DNA from: an uncultured Dialister sp.
Lineage (GTDB): Bacteria; Bacillota_C; Negativicutes; Veillonellales; Dialisteraceae
DNA: 64,000 nt
Direction of reading: 5' to 3'
NCBI GenBank assembly: GCA_900557365.1
Contig: UPXR01000001.1
Location: 124,001-188,000, forward strand
Part shown: one piece after another, positions 35,396 through 44,203 of the stretch
Layout: the number at the start of each line of letters is the position of its first letter
How positions within the stretch are numbered: position 1 is the stretch's first letter
The notes under the pieces: model-generated
What the model was told of the DNA's origin: nothing
The model's database searches: none
Seen by the model: only the letters and a program-made list of their open reading frames with translations
Position numbers and translations under genes: made by a program

Positions 35396-35404
35396 ATTAT
35401 ACCA
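35396..35404 (-). promoter_or_regulatory. Extended -10 promoter of pyrF-pyrE
   Basis: TGGTATAAT on the minus strand, about 38 bases before pyrF. The leader is too short for a PyrR-type attenuator and none was seen. Confidence 0.6.
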
Positions 35405-35433
35405 TTTTTATGATTGCTTCCGCATGAAAAATC

Positions 35434-36366
35434 TTATTTTTCCGCCGCATTGGCCGCTTCCCGGATCATATGCATGGTCACGGAATTGAAATCGACAGGG
35501 GTATCCAGCGTCTTCACTTCCTTGAAGCCCACGCCCAGCTTGCCGGTATAGTAGCCGACAGCTTCTCCTTTTGCATTGATCTTCGCTGCATAAATAGTTT
35601 TATCATCTCCTACGCCGACCAGACGGTAAGCCCCGGGAGGAGAAATGATGCGCCACGAGCTGTCATCTCCGTTAAAGGTATACATGATGCCCTTGCGGCT
35701 GTCATCATAGAACAGGCGGTCACTGTCATAATAAACAGCAATCTTTCCGATATTGGCTGTCTGTACATAAATACGCCGCGTATCATAGTTCGCATCGGTA
35801 CGATAGATCCGGTACAGCCCCTTGCCGACTTCCATTTTCATATAAACTGCATTGGTTGCTGTGGAATAAGCCACATCTACAATCTTTGCATTTTTCGGCA
35901 GATCCCGGATAGGAGCATCCGATTCATGGGTTGTGCCTTCCGGATTGTACCGTGCAAGAGTAACATCCCACTGTCCGCCCTTCCAATGGATCGGATACAT
36001 CGCAATCAGCGCCAGATTCCGGTCCGGCATCCATTCAAAGAAAGAAACCCCCTGATTTTTCAGGTCCACTTTCTGCGGATTGGACAGGTCATCTGCCTTG
36101 TAAATGGTTACGGAATCCGCTTTGACATCGGCCATATAGCTGTAGTCATACGAATAATAGGCTTTCCCCTGTACTTTGATCTTGGAATAGATCTTTTGCG
36201 CTTCCTCCTTCGAAGCCGCCTCCACTCTGTCCTTCATATCGGACATATCATAGTCGCCGACGGAAAGAGGGGCAAAAAGAACCCGATCCATATACAGGTA
36301 AGCCCCGGCCTGAAGTCCCGCACCCACAACAAATAAGGTTATGAATTGAGCGATCTTTTTATTCAC
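35434..36366 (-). CDS. Membrane-anchored protein of unknown function
   Basis: 310 residues, family not recognised. One N-terminal membrane segment (about 5-27: IAQFITLFVVGAGLQAGAYLY) and a large extracytoplasmic region with many short beta-like stretches (SFFEWMPDRNLALIAMYP, RLVGVGDDKTIYAAKIN), suggesting a propeller-like fold. The start is GTG 36366, because AAGGAGG lies 5 bases upstream and the extension upstream would run over the previous gene's end. It is 10 bases after the NAGPA glycosidase gene and probably acts with it on a cell-surface polymer. Confidence 0.7.
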   Translation of the reverse strand: MNKKIAQFITLFVVGAGLQAGAYLYMDRVLFAPLSVGDYDMSDMKDRVEAASKEEAQKIYSKIKVQGKAYYSYDYSYMADVKADSVTIYKADDLSNPQKVDLKNQGVSFFEWMPDRNLALIAMYPIHWKGGQWDVTLARYNPEGTTHESDAPIRDLPKNAKIVDVAYSTATNAVYMKMEVGKGLYRIYRTDANYDTRRIYVQTANIGKIAVYYDSDRLFYDDSRKGIMYTFNGDDSSWRIISPPGAYRLVGVGDDKTIYAAKINAKGEAVGYYTGKLGVGFKEVKTLDTPVDFNSVTMHMIREAANAAEK

Positions 36367-36376
36367 GCTGGCCTCC

Positions 36377-37324
36377 TTACTCGACAATGAACGCGGTGGG
36401 GATCATTCGCTCGCCCAGGAGATCCGCCGGTTTATTGACAACCTTGCCGTTGTAATACAGGGTGGTCGATGAACCGCCGTCCAGATTGGCTGCGATATAG
36501 GCCCCATTTTCATACATGATATTCTGCGAATCCACCAGAGTGGCGCCGATGCTGTAGCCCGGCTGGCGTCCGTCAATAACCAGGAAAAGGATGGTTCCGT
36601 CTTTTTTCTGTCCGATAGCGGACCGGGGAGAAATTCCCCATCCTCCGTCGCCGCTGGTGATAACTTTTTCTCCGTTGATGATCAGCGGCGGTCCGAAGGT
36701 CAGACCTTCCACAGCACCGAGCTCACTCAGCTGCTGCTTATTGTAATTGCCTGCAATCAGATTGCCGCTCTTGGTAATTCCGACAAAATCCACTTTTTCC
36801 TGATTGCCTACCTGCTGACCCAGAAGGTATTTCCCCTCATGGATGATAAATCCATAGGGAAGACGGCCCGTACCGGTCCCGTTCGGATCATAGAAGCCGC
36901 CGCCGTTGATGGCTGCCACGGCATTATTCTTCTTTGCGATGCTGCTGGTGGTATCTCCCTTTTCATTGATATCCTCTGCAGTTGCCACTTTGACCCGCAT
37001 CGGATTCGGGATTTCCAGAAGATAACCCACAAAACGGGAGGTTTCGATTTTCTTCAGAGACAGAGTGCTGTCTGTCCGGGGTTTGAAGGAAAAGACCTTC
37101 TGCGTGTCGGTTGTTTTCACGACCCCCAGAATCTGATTCAGTTCCTCCTGGCTGTACAGCCAGGTAATGTACTGCGGATGGCGGGACCGCATGATGGCCC
37201 CCACCACTGCCCGCTTCAGATTGCTGAACGGTCCGAAAAGGACCACAATCGGGCTGGTCACGATGAAGAAAACCAAAGTCATGACCAGAAATTTAAAGAT
37301 TGTATTGTGAAAAATGCGTTTCAT
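36377..37324 (-). CDS. Phosphodiester glycosidase (NAGPA-like) family protein
   Basis: 315 residues; N-terminal membrane helix (about 10-32), then the DUF2233/NAGPA domain. Marks: VAAINGGGFYDPNGTG, PRSAIGQKKDGTILFLVIDGRQPGYSIGATL and NLDGGSSTTLYYNGKVVNKP. Relatives cleave GlcNAc-1-phosphodiesters and are linked to exopolysaccharide or wall-glycan handling. Start MKRIFHNT set by AGGAG. Stands between a polysaccharide deacetylase and the unknown membrane protein. Confidence 0.87.
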   Translation of the reverse strand: MKRIFHNTIFKFLVMTLVFFIVTSPIVVLFGPFSNLKRAVVGAIMRSRHPQYITWLYSQEELNQILGVVKTTDTQKVFSFKPRTDSTLSLKKIETSRFVGYLLEIPNPMRVKVATAEDINEKGDTTSSIAKKNNAVAAINGGGFYDPNGTGTGRLPYGFIIHEGKYLLGQQVGNQEKVDFVGITKSGNLIAGNYNKQQLSELGAVEGLTFGPPLIINGEKVITSGDGGWGISPRSAIGQKKDGTILFLVIDGRQPGYSIGATLVDSQNIMYENGAYIAANLDGGSSTTLYYNGKVVNKPADLLGERMIPTAFIVE

Positions 37325-37375
37325 TCTTTCTCCTGCAGGATAGGACATATGTCCTGGAATCAATCATGACCGGAA

Positions 37376-38281
37376 TCAGAGCGGAGCATAGTCATCTTTA
37401 TTGAGCCGTTCTGCAAAACGGGCCAGGGAAACATTGTTGCCGATATACACCCGTTTCAGGTCATAGGGATAGCTTCCCACATGAACCCGTCCGGCGTCAG
37501 TCGTCACCGCCATCTTAATGCCTGCCTTTTTGCAGATATCCACAACCTCATCATCATAATCACCGTAAGGGTAGCACAGCCATGGATTGTCAATCCCGAG
37601 CCAGTACTTCAGTGCCTGATTGGCTCCGACAATTTCCTTTTCCTTTTCCTCCCGGGTTGCCAGATTATGGAGCTTCGGATGAGACAGCGTATGACTGGAA
37701 ATCGTGACAGTATGACTGTCTGCCATTTCCTTCAGCTGATCCCAGGTCATACGGTTTTTCTGATTTCCCACATCATCGGTGATTACAAACAGCGTCCAGG
37801 GATAACCGTATTCCTTCATGAGCGGATAAACCACGGTATAACTGTCCAGGTATCCGTCATCAAAAGTAATACATACCGGTTTTTCCGGAAGAGGTGCTCC
37901 CTTGGTCACATAATCATAAAGCTCCTCCAGAGTGATCGGATGATAGCCGTGATCCCGGAGGTAATTCATCTGCAGCCGCAGATTGTCTTCCGACATGATT
38001 GCCGCATTGTCCTGTGCGTCTCCGATCATATGATACATCAAAACGGAAACACCTTCAGGCACACTGTATTTCACATTCTTCGAACGGTGAACAACTGCCA
38101 CCCCCGGCTTCAGTGAAGGATCGGCTGCTGCCGCCTGTGCGGATACCGCAGCGGGAGCTGATCCCGCATTTTTCGATACCGTCCCGGAGGTTCCGCATCC
38201 GGAAAGAAACAGGACAGAGGCAGCAAACAGACTCCCTGCTGTCAAAGCCTTTTTCTTTCCCCAGTTTATTTTAAAATGCAA
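37376..38281 (-). CDS. Polysaccharide deacetylase lipoprotein
   Basis: 301 residues. The start is a TTG at 38281: GAGG lies 7 bases before it, and it opens directly into a lipoprotein signal (KKALTAGSLFAASVLFLSGC). NodB domain from about 85: VLMYHMIGD, catalytic ITFDDGYLDSY (metal aspartates) and the SHTLSHP histidines. Deacetylates an N-acetylated glycan outside the inner membrane; whether peptidoglycan or exopolysaccharide is open. Heads the three-gene envelope unit. Confidence 0.88.
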   Translation of the reverse strand: MHFKINWGKKKALTAGSLFAASVLFLSGCGTSGTVSKNAGSAPAAVSAQAAAADPSLKPGVAVVHRSKNVKYSVPEGVSVLMYHMIGDAQDNAAIMSEDNLRLQMNYLRDHGYHPITLEELYDYVTKGAPLPEKPVCITFDDGYLDSYTVVYPLMKEYGYPWTLFVITDDVGNQKNRMTWDQLKEMADSHTVTISSHTLSHPKLHNLATREEKEKEIVGANQALKYWLGIDNPWLCYPYGDYDDEVVDICKKAGIKMAVTTDAGRVHVGSYPYDLKRVYIGNNVSLARFAERLNKDDYAPL

Positions 38282-38459
38282 TTCAGATCCTCTTTCCCGT
38301 GAAACAGAAAAATTGATACATACATTGCTTATTTTACTACGAATTGTGACGAAAATAAAATAAATTTTTGCCATACCGCTTCCCGGCCTGCTGCCCGCAA
38401 ATGCTTCTTTTCTATGATTCCCTTCCTTTTTTATATTTATATAATGCTCCGGCAGATGT

Positions 38460-38465
38460 TATAAT
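38460..38465 (+). promoter_or_regulatory. Possible -10 box for the amidase gene
   Basis: TATAAT about 94 bases before the amidase start; the candidate -35 (TTATAT) is poor. The 277-base divergent gap holds no other clear signal. Confidence 0.4.
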
Positions 38466-38558
38466 GAATGGTATCTTTCAGAATGTAGTAAGGGGAAACC
38501 GGCCGTATCTCCGATCTGCCGCTCCCGTTCTGTTCAAATACGATAGAAAGGACTTTTT

Positions 38559-39659
38559 ATGAAAAAATGGATTCACCTGTTCTGTATATTCCTGGTCCTG
38601 CTTCTTTTGCCGTTCGGAGCTTCTTCCCAGGCAAAAAGCTCCCAGGTAACCGACCTTCGATGGACCGCCCGGAATGACGGCGATCCGCCTTTTATCCGCA
38701 TCGCCATGGATCTGTCTTCCGCCGTGCATGCCGAAGCTGCCATGGACAGCTCCGGAAAGAACTTTGAAGTTGTTCTGAAAAATACCACGCTGGGGAATGT
38801 AGAGCACCAGTACAATATGGATCCCCGGGCGGTTTCCTTCGCCACGCTTTCCGAAAGGGACGGCCATACCTATCTGGATGTTGCACTGACCAAATCCCAG
38901 AAAATCAATGATATCCGCGTATTTGCCCTCCGCCCGGATGCAAAACTGGATACCCCTCACCGTCTGGTGGTCGATATCCCCATTCCCGGTGCCAAGCAGA
39001 CCTATAAAAAGCCTGCTGCAGCAGACAAACCTTCCGAAAAAGTTTCCGCTCCTTCCTCCAACGGAAAGGGCGTCCTGAAAGGAAAAGTCATCTGCATTGA
39101 TCCGGGTCACGGCGGCACCGACGTAGGCGCTGTCGGACGGGTAGGCAATAAAGATGTTTATGAAAAGGATATTACCCTTTCCATCGCTCTTCCTCTCCGG
39201 GACCTCCTTACAAAAGCCGGAGCCAAGGTGGTCATGACCCGCTCCACGGACAAGGATGTCTACGGACCGTGGGCGGATTCCGTACCGGAACTGCAGGCAC
39301 GATGCGATATTGCCAATGAAGCGCATGCCAATGCATTTATTTCCATTCACATCGACTCCTTTGCCAATCCGTCCGTTGACGGAACTACGGCTTATTACAA
39401 TGCCAAGAGTTCCCAGGATCTGCTTCTTGCGCAGATGCTTCACCAGGCTACGCTGAATTCCCTGTATATCCCCGACCGCGGCGTAAAGTCCAATGATTTT
39501 TATGTCAATGTACATACGGCGATGCCGTCCGTACTCATGGAAATGGGCTTCATTACCAATAACCACAGAGCCAAAATGCTGACCAGCAACTGGGCTCCGA
39601 AAAGCATTGCAAAGAGTCTTTTCAACGGAATCGTCAATTACTTTGCTGCCATTGAGTAA
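38559..39659 (+). CDS. N-acetylmuramoyl-L-alanine amidase with AMIN domain
   Basis: 366 residues. Signal peptide (1-24, ending SSQA), AMIN-like beta domain (30-145) that binds envelope glycan, short Lys/Pro linker, then Amidase_3 (about 175-365). Zinc ligands: ICIDPGHGGTDVGA (His), EKDITL (Glu), and SIHIDS (His); catalytic Glu in VLMEMGFITN. Cleaves peptide from glycan, typically at division. Followed 9 bases later by the GerMN lipoprotein. Confidence 0.94.
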   Translation: MKKWIHLFCIFLVLLLLPFGASSQAKSSQVTDLRWTARNDGDPPFIRIAMDLSSAVHAEAAMDSSGKNFEVVLKNTTLGNVEHQYNMDPRAVSFATLSERDGHTYLDVALTKSQKINDIRVFALRPDAKLDTPHRLVVDIPIPGAKQTYKKPAAADKPSEKVSAPSSNGKGVLKGKVICIDPGHGGTDVGAVGRVGNKDVYEKDITLSIALPLRDLLTKAGAKVVMTRSTDKDVYGPWADSVPELQARCDIANEAHANAFISIHIDSFANPSVDGTTAYYNAKSSQDLLLAQMLHQATLNSLYIPDRGVKSNDFYVNVHTAMPSVLMEMGFITNNHRAKMLTSNWAPKSIAKSLFNGIVNYFAAIE

Positions 39660-39668
39660 GGAGGCACC

Positions 39669-40196
39669 ATGAAAAAGTATTATGCACTTGCGGCCGTTCT
39701 CCTGATCGGCCTTTCCCTGTCAGGCTGTTCTTCGCCTTCCGATACGGTTTCCTCTTCACCGATTGCTCCGAAGGCGTCTTCTGCGGCAGTCCCTGCTCAG
39801 CAGGAATCCCGCATGACCTTTTACAAAGCATCTGCAGACGGACTCCGCGTCATTCCTGTCACGGTTTCCGTAAAAGCAGGAAGCCGGACCCCGCAGAATG
39901 CGCTGGCAGAAATGATCCGCACCGACAGGCATGAAAAATATCCACTTCTCCCGGCCGGGTTGACCGTCAAAAGTGTCACTGTGGAAAACGGGACTGCCTT
40001 TGCCGATTTTTCCGAGGAACTCAATCAGCTGAAAAGCGGAACCGAGCAGACCCTCTTTGTCGCCATGACCGTCAATACCCTGACGGAATTTCCGAATATT
40101 CAGCAGGTCCGGTTCACTGCCGGGGGAAAGCCTCCCAAATTCCAGCTGGATATGCAGAAGGACTATAAAAGGGACGAAGCTTACATTCAGAAATAA
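39669..40196 (+). CDS. GerMN-domain lipoprotein
   Basis: 175 residues. Lipobox LSLSGC puts the acylated Cys at residue 20, then a Ser/Pro/Ala-rich linker. The GerMN domain (50-165) has the usual strand pattern with ENGTAFADFSEEL and FVAMTVNTLTEFPNIQQVRF. In sporulators GerM helps spore-envelope assembly; here, beside an amidase, an envelope-assembly role is likely but unproven. Confidence 0.85.
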   Translation: MKKYYALAAVLLIGLSLSGCSSPSDTVSSSPIAPKASSAAVPAQQESRMTFYKASADGLRVIPVTVSVKAGSRTPQNALAEMIRTDRHEKYPLLPAGLTVKSVTVENGTAFADFSEELNQLKSGTEQTLFVAMTVNTLTEFPNIQQVRFTAGGKPPKFQLDMQKDYKRDEAYIQK

Positions 40197-40200
40197 TATC

Positions 40201-40229
40201 AAAAGGACGGGTTTCCCGCCCTTTTATTG
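40201..40229 (+). terminator. Terminator of the amidase-GerMN unit
   Basis: Stem AAAAGGACGGG / CCCGCCCTTTT with a 3-base loop. Confidence 0.85.
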
Positions 40230-40261
40230 TGTCCGGAATCGGAATTTCCGCCGTTCAAAAG

Positions 40262-40298
40262 CACAAAAAAGGAGGCCGTCATGACCTCCTTTTGTATT
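40262..40298 (-). terminator. Terminator of the secG-rnr-smpB unit
   Basis: Stem ACAAAA.GGAGG / CCTCC.TTTTGT, T run on the minus strand, 18 bases after the triple-repeat gene. Confidence 0.8.
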
Positions 40299-40315
40299 TC
40301 TGCAGAATGTCTCTT

Positions 40316-41140
40316 TTATTTCTTTACAATCACAGACAATTCCCCTTCCGCAAAGGCCTGCGGATAGGAAAACTCCCTGGTTTCGTCCCGGAAAGCCACA
40401 TTCAGCTTTCCATTTCCGATTTCCGTAATCGTGCCTTCTCCGTACCGGGGAGAAACGACCAGACTTCCCTCTTCCAGGGTGAAATACTGCGTATTCCCTC
40501 TTCTCTCTTCATGGACTGCATGCGGAACCGGCTTTGCTGCCTTTCTGGCAGCCGGTTTTCCTGCTCCGGCCGGGACGGTATACGTTCTGCCCTTTCCCTT
40601 CGGCTTTTCTGCCTTGTTCTTTTCCCGGTTCGGGAATGCAGAGCGCTTCAGTTCCGGCGTCAGCCCCAGAGGATACATGATGGTTTCCCCGGTCTTTTCA
40701 TAGGTGATATAAATGCGTGTATTTTCACCGACCCGCGTCACGGTTCCCTTCCCCAGAACAGGATCCGTGACTTCCAAACCGATATGAATACCGCCCTTTT
40801 CTTCTTTTTTCTCTTCTCTTTTTTCTTCCTTTACATCAAAGGTGAAGACTCTCTTTTCAAACGGCTTTCCCCGATGCTGTCCTTCCTGCACCTTCTTCCC
40901 CGCTGCAAAGGGCTTCTTTCTGGGAATGATTTTTTCAATATCACCGAATGCAACAGTAATTCCTTCCGGTGTTACTTTACGGACAATGCCGACTCCTTCC
41001 TTTGCATCGATGTATTCCACACCCGGCTCCAGCTTTTTCCTGAAATTTCCGCTTTTCGGCCCCTTGTGAAAAGGCCCCTTATGAAATCCCTTTTTTGAAA
41101 AGTTCTTTTTGCCAAAGTTTTTGCTGTCTTTCTTTTCCAT
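40316..41140 (-). CDS. Basic protein with three Tudor/KOW-like repeats, function unknown
   Basis: 274 residues, no signal or membrane segment. Three related modules of about 45 residues (about 38-82, 118-164 and 225-272). Each has G-x-x-V/Y-x-D/S-P-x-x-G-x-G-T-V/I-x-x-V, then a strand pair and an F/Y-P-x-x-F/L turn (GLEVTDPVLGKGTVTRVGE; GSLVVSPRYGEGTITEIGN). They resemble the small barrel at the end of UvrD/PcrA helicases and DUF3553. Lys/Gly-rich linkers surround them, as in RNA-binding proteins. It is last in the secG-rnr-smpB unit, consistent with RNA or ribosome work, but that is inference. Confidence 0.65.
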   Translation of the reverse strand: MEKKDSKNFGKKNFSKKGFHKGPFHKGPKSGNFRKKLEPGVEYIDAKEGVGIVRKVTPEGITVAFGDIEKIIPRKKPFAAGKKVQEGQHRGKPFEKRVFTFDVKEEKREEKKEEKGGIHIGLEVTDPVLGKGTVTRVGENTRIYITYEKTGETIMYPLGLTPELKRSAFPNREKNKAEKPKGKGRTYTVPAGAGKPAARKAAKPVPHAVHEERRGNTQYFTLEEGSLVVSPRYGEGTITEIGNGKLNVAFRDETREFSYPQAFAEGELSVIVKK

Positions 41141-41181
41141 GCCTTACTCCCGGTTTTCTTTAAAATTCAATGCAGTCCCGC

Positions 41182-41652
41182 TCAATCATAGCGTTTTTCC
41201 TTAAGCCTCCGGTCCAGATCTCTTTTGGCTGCCTTTGCCGCCATATCCTGCCTTTTGTCATAGAGTTTCTTGCCTGTGGCCAGACCGATTTCGACCTTGA
41301 CTTTACCATGTTTAAAATACATTTTCAAGGGAATGAGAGTATACCCCTTCGTTTTCATTTTCCCCTCGATTTTTCGGATTTCCTCCCGATGGAGCAGGAG
41401 CTTCCGTGTCCGAAGCGGATCATGATTGAAAATATTTCCCTGCTCATAAGGACTGATATGGGCATTCCACAAAAAAACTTCCCCGCCGGACAGCTTGGCA
41501 AAACTGTCCCGCAGATTGGCCTTTCCCGCCCGGATGGATTTTACCTCTGTACCGGTCAGAGCGATTCCGCATTCATAGGTATCATAAATGAAATAGTTGT
41601 GATAAGCCTGCCTGTTGGAAACTACCGGCAGCGATCGTTTACTGGTATCCAT
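41182..41652 (-). CDS. smpB: SsrA-binding protein SmpB
   Basis: 156 residues, full length. Binds tmRNA and brings it to stalled ribosomes. Family marks: [39 protein letters not shown] and the C-terminal [19 protein letters not shown] tail that reads the mRNA channel. Four bases after rnr. tmRNA itself is not in the window. Confidence 0.97.
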   Translation of the reverse strand: MDTSKRSLPVVSNRQAYHNYFIYDTYECGIALTGTEVKSIRAGKANLRDSFAKLSGGEVFLWNAHISPYEQGNIFNHDPLRTRKLLLHREEIRKIEGKMKTKGYTLIPLKMYFKHGKVKVEIGLATGKKLYDKRQDMAAKAAKRDLDRRLKEKRYD

Positions 41653-41655
41653 TCC

Positions 41656-43698
41656 TTACTTTTTCTTTCCTTTGCTCTGCTTCCTGTTTGTTTTTCTTTT
41701 TGCATGCGATTTGGAGCCGCTTCGGGTCTTCTTTTCCAGATTCAGCGGAGAATGGATCTCGCCCATAATGAAGTCCACTTCTTTCTTTTCCTTATCCGCC
41801 CGAACCAGCGTTACCTGGAGGGGCATGCCCATAGCATAGGTTTTTCCGGAGAAACGTCCCTGCAGCGTCATGGTATCTTCCTGGTAGATGTACTCATCAT
41901 CTTCCATGGTATCGATGTGAATCAGTCCTTCCACACCGTTGTCCAGTCCGACAAAAATTCCAAACCGGGTGATGCCGGTAATCCGTGCCTCAAAAGGTTC
42001 TCCTACAAACGGCACCATATACTCGGTCATCTTGAGATCGGTTACATCCCGCTCTGTCTGCGTCGCATTCTGTTCCGCCTCGGAGCAGTGATCGGCTGCG
42101 CGCACCAGGAATTCCGTCTGCCGCTTCCATTCCGCCTTCGTCAATTCTTCCGAAAGTGCCTGACGAATCAGACGATGGACCATCAAATCCGGATACCGGC
42201 GGATCGGAGAGGTAAAATGGGTATAGCATTCACTGGCAATCCCGAAATGTCCGTTATTTTCCGTACTGTAGCAGGCCTGCGGCAGAGAACGGAGAGTCAT
42301 CACCTGGATAACCGCTTCAATGTCCTGTCCCTTTACTTCCTCCAGAAGTTTCTGGATATCCTTCGGTTCCGGATCCTTCGGAATCTGAATGGGAAGACCC
42401 ATAATCATGATCAGCCGCTTTAAAGCATTCAGTTTTTCCTCATCGGGATGGTCATGGACACGGTACACCGAGGTGTTCCCTGTATCCCGCAGGAAACGGG
42501 CTACCGTTTCATTGGCAGCAATCATCGCATCCTCGATCATCATTTCCGCTTCTCCGCGCATTCTCTTTTCAATGCGGAGCGGCTTGCCTTCTTCATCCAG
42601 AATGACCTTGTATTCCGGGAAATCAAAATCAAGAGCGCCTCTCTTTGTCCGGTTCTTCCGCAGTGCATCCGCACAGGCCTTCAGATCCCGCAGCATAGGC
42701 AGATGAATCCGCAGATCATCGGAAGCCACATCTTCCTTGAATGCCTGGTTGATTTCCGCATAATTGCAGCGCCGTGCCACCCGAACTACAGAAGGCGTAA
42801 TCCTTTCTTTCTTCACCGTTCCGTCAGGCGCCACATCCATGATGCAGGACATGGCATACCGATCCTCGTCATGGTTCAGACTGCAAAGATCATTGGACAG
42901 CTGGAAAGGCAGCATGGGAATGACCCGGTCTGCCAGGTACACACTGGTTCCTCTCCGGTAAGCCTCCTTGTCCAGAAGCGTTCCTCTCCGTACATAGCGG
43001 GATACATCGGCAATATGGACTCCCAGCTCAAAGTGGCCGTTTTCTTTCCGGATGCAGTATACCGCATCGTCCAGATCCTTTGAATCCGCCCCGTCAATGG
43101 TTACAATCGGCTGATCCCGGAAATCCGCCACACCTTCTCCCGGATGAATATCCCGGGACAAGTGATTTGCTTCTTCCATCAGTTCGTCAGAGAATACATG
43201 GGGCAGCTTATGCTGAGCAATAATGATGTCAATATCCACACCCTTGTCGCCTTCATAGCCGATCAGTTCAGTAACTTTCCCCTTTGCATCGGTCCACTCT
43301 CCCGGCCATTCCGTGACTTCCGCCACGACCCGGGCGCCGGTTACTGCATCCATTTCCTGTCCTTCGGGAATCTGGATCACCATATTGATTTTTTCATCAA
43401 CAGGAATTGCCTCTCCGCCGTCCCGTGTCATTTCATAGGTACATACAAAAGAAGTATCCGCTCTTTCCACCACGCGGATAATCTTTCCTTCCGTACTGTG
43501 GCGGCCGGTACGGCTCTTCATCGTCTTTACCTCAACGGTATCATTGTTTACCGCATTCAGACGATCCGCCTCCGCAATATATATATCCTCATGCTCGTCA
43601 TCGGTCAAAAGAAAGCCGAACCGTGTTCCGTAGGACTTGTAAACGCCCTGCAGAATGACGCCCGGTTTATAGCTGAGTAATTTCTTTTCCTGTTCCAT
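41656..43698 (-). CDS. rnr: Ribonuclease R
   Basis: 680 residues, 3'-5' processive exonuclease. Order: cold-shock domains (about 15-150), RNB catalytic domain (about 190-520; GADSKDLDDAVYC with the metal aspartates), S1 domain (about 575-655) and a Lys/Arg-rich tail. Shorter than E. coli RNase R because the N-terminal helix region is missing, as in several Firmicutes. With smpB it would degrade non-stop mRNAs. AGGAG ribosome site. Confidence 0.96.
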   Translation of the reverse strand: MEQEKKLLSYKPGVILQGVYKSYGTRFGFLLTDDEHEDIYIAEADRLNAVNNDTVEVKTMKSRTGRHSTEGKIIRVVERADTSFVCTYEMTRDGGEAIPVDEKINMVIQIPEGQEMDAVTGARVVAEVTEWPGEWTDAKGKVTELIGYEGDKGVDIDIIIAQHKLPHVFSDELMEEANHLSRDIHPGEGVADFRDQPIVTIDGADSKDLDDAVYCIRKENGHFELGVHIADVSRYVRRGTLLDKEAYRRGTSVYLADRVIPMLPFQLSNDLCSLNHDEDRYAMSCIMDVAPDGTVKKERITPSVVRVARRCNYAEINQAFKEDVASDDLRIHLPMLRDLKACADALRKNRTKRGALDFDFPEYKVILDEEGKPLRIEKRMRGEAEMMIEDAMIAANETVARFLRDTGNTSVYRVHDHPDEEKLNALKRLIMIMGLPIQIPKDPEPKDIQKLLEEVKGQDIEAVIQVMTLRSLPQACYSTENNGHFGIASECYTHFTSPIRRYPDLMVHRLIRQALSEELTKAEWKRQTEFLVRAADHCSEAEQNATQTERDVTDLKMTEYMVPFVGEPFEARITGITRFGIFVGLDNGVEGLIHIDTMEDDEYIYQEDTMTLQGRFSGKTYAMGMPLQVTLVRADKEKKEVDFIMGEIHSPLNLEKKTRSGSKSHAKRKTNRKQSKGKKK

Positions 43699-43802
43699 TC
43701 ACGTCTCCTGTTTTCCTTTACCTGCCCGGAGAATCCCTTTTCTGTCCGTTCTTTCTCATTATACAACGGAGGCAGAGAAGTATCACCTTTATAAAAAGGA
43801 AC

Positions 43803-43834
43803 AAAAAAAAGCTTGCCCACGCAAGCTTTTTTGT
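43803..43834 (-). terminator. Hairpin between secG and rnr
   Basis: Stem AAAAGCTTGC / GCAAGCTTTT, 4-base loop, T run on the minus strand, 5 bases past the secG stop. Some transcripts would end here; a -10-like TATAAT at about 43759 may restart for rnr. Confidence 0.8.
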
Positions 43835-43838
43835 TCTC

Positions 43839-44075
43839 TTAAAATGTATTCATATACCGGCCGAGAACCAAACAAAGCACCGCAAAAATAATTCCGAAAA
43901 TAACGGTAAATTTGGAAAGCACTGCGTCCTTGCCTCTTGTACGGCCTCCTGCCATGGCTTCCGCACCGCCGCCGATTGACGATCCCATACCGGGCTGCTT
44001 GGATTCCTGTGCAACCACTACGACAATCAGTAAAATAGAAACAAGCATCGTCAATCCAACCAAAAAATACTTCAC
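43839..44075 (-). CDS. secG: Preprotein translocase subunit SecG
   Basis: 78 residues with two membrane helices (about 3-24 and 55-75) and a Gly-rich loop (GMGSSIGGGAEAMAGG) typical of SecG. Starts with GTG at 44075, since GAGGAGG is 8 bases upstream. Assists SecYE channel function. Confidence 0.93.
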   Translation of the reverse strand: MKYFLVGLTMLVSILLIVVVVAQESKQPGMGSSIGGGAEAMAGGRTRGKDAVLSKFTVIFGIIFAVLCLVLGRYMNTF

Positions 44076-44150
44076 GGGTAAATCCTCCTCTGCATCCGCC
44101 TTCCTTCCGGCGGACCGGTCTGTTCTTAAATAAAACCAATATTAACCTAT

Positions 44151-44179
44151 ATTTTATACTAATTAAATACGAGGGTCAA
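44151..44179 (-). promoter_or_regulatory. secG promoter
   Basis: TTGACC, 17 bases, TAAAAT on the minus strand, about 75 bases before secG and just past the yacP stop. Confidence 0.7.
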
Positions 44180-44203
44180 CCGATAAACAGGAAAAGGAGA
44201 AAA

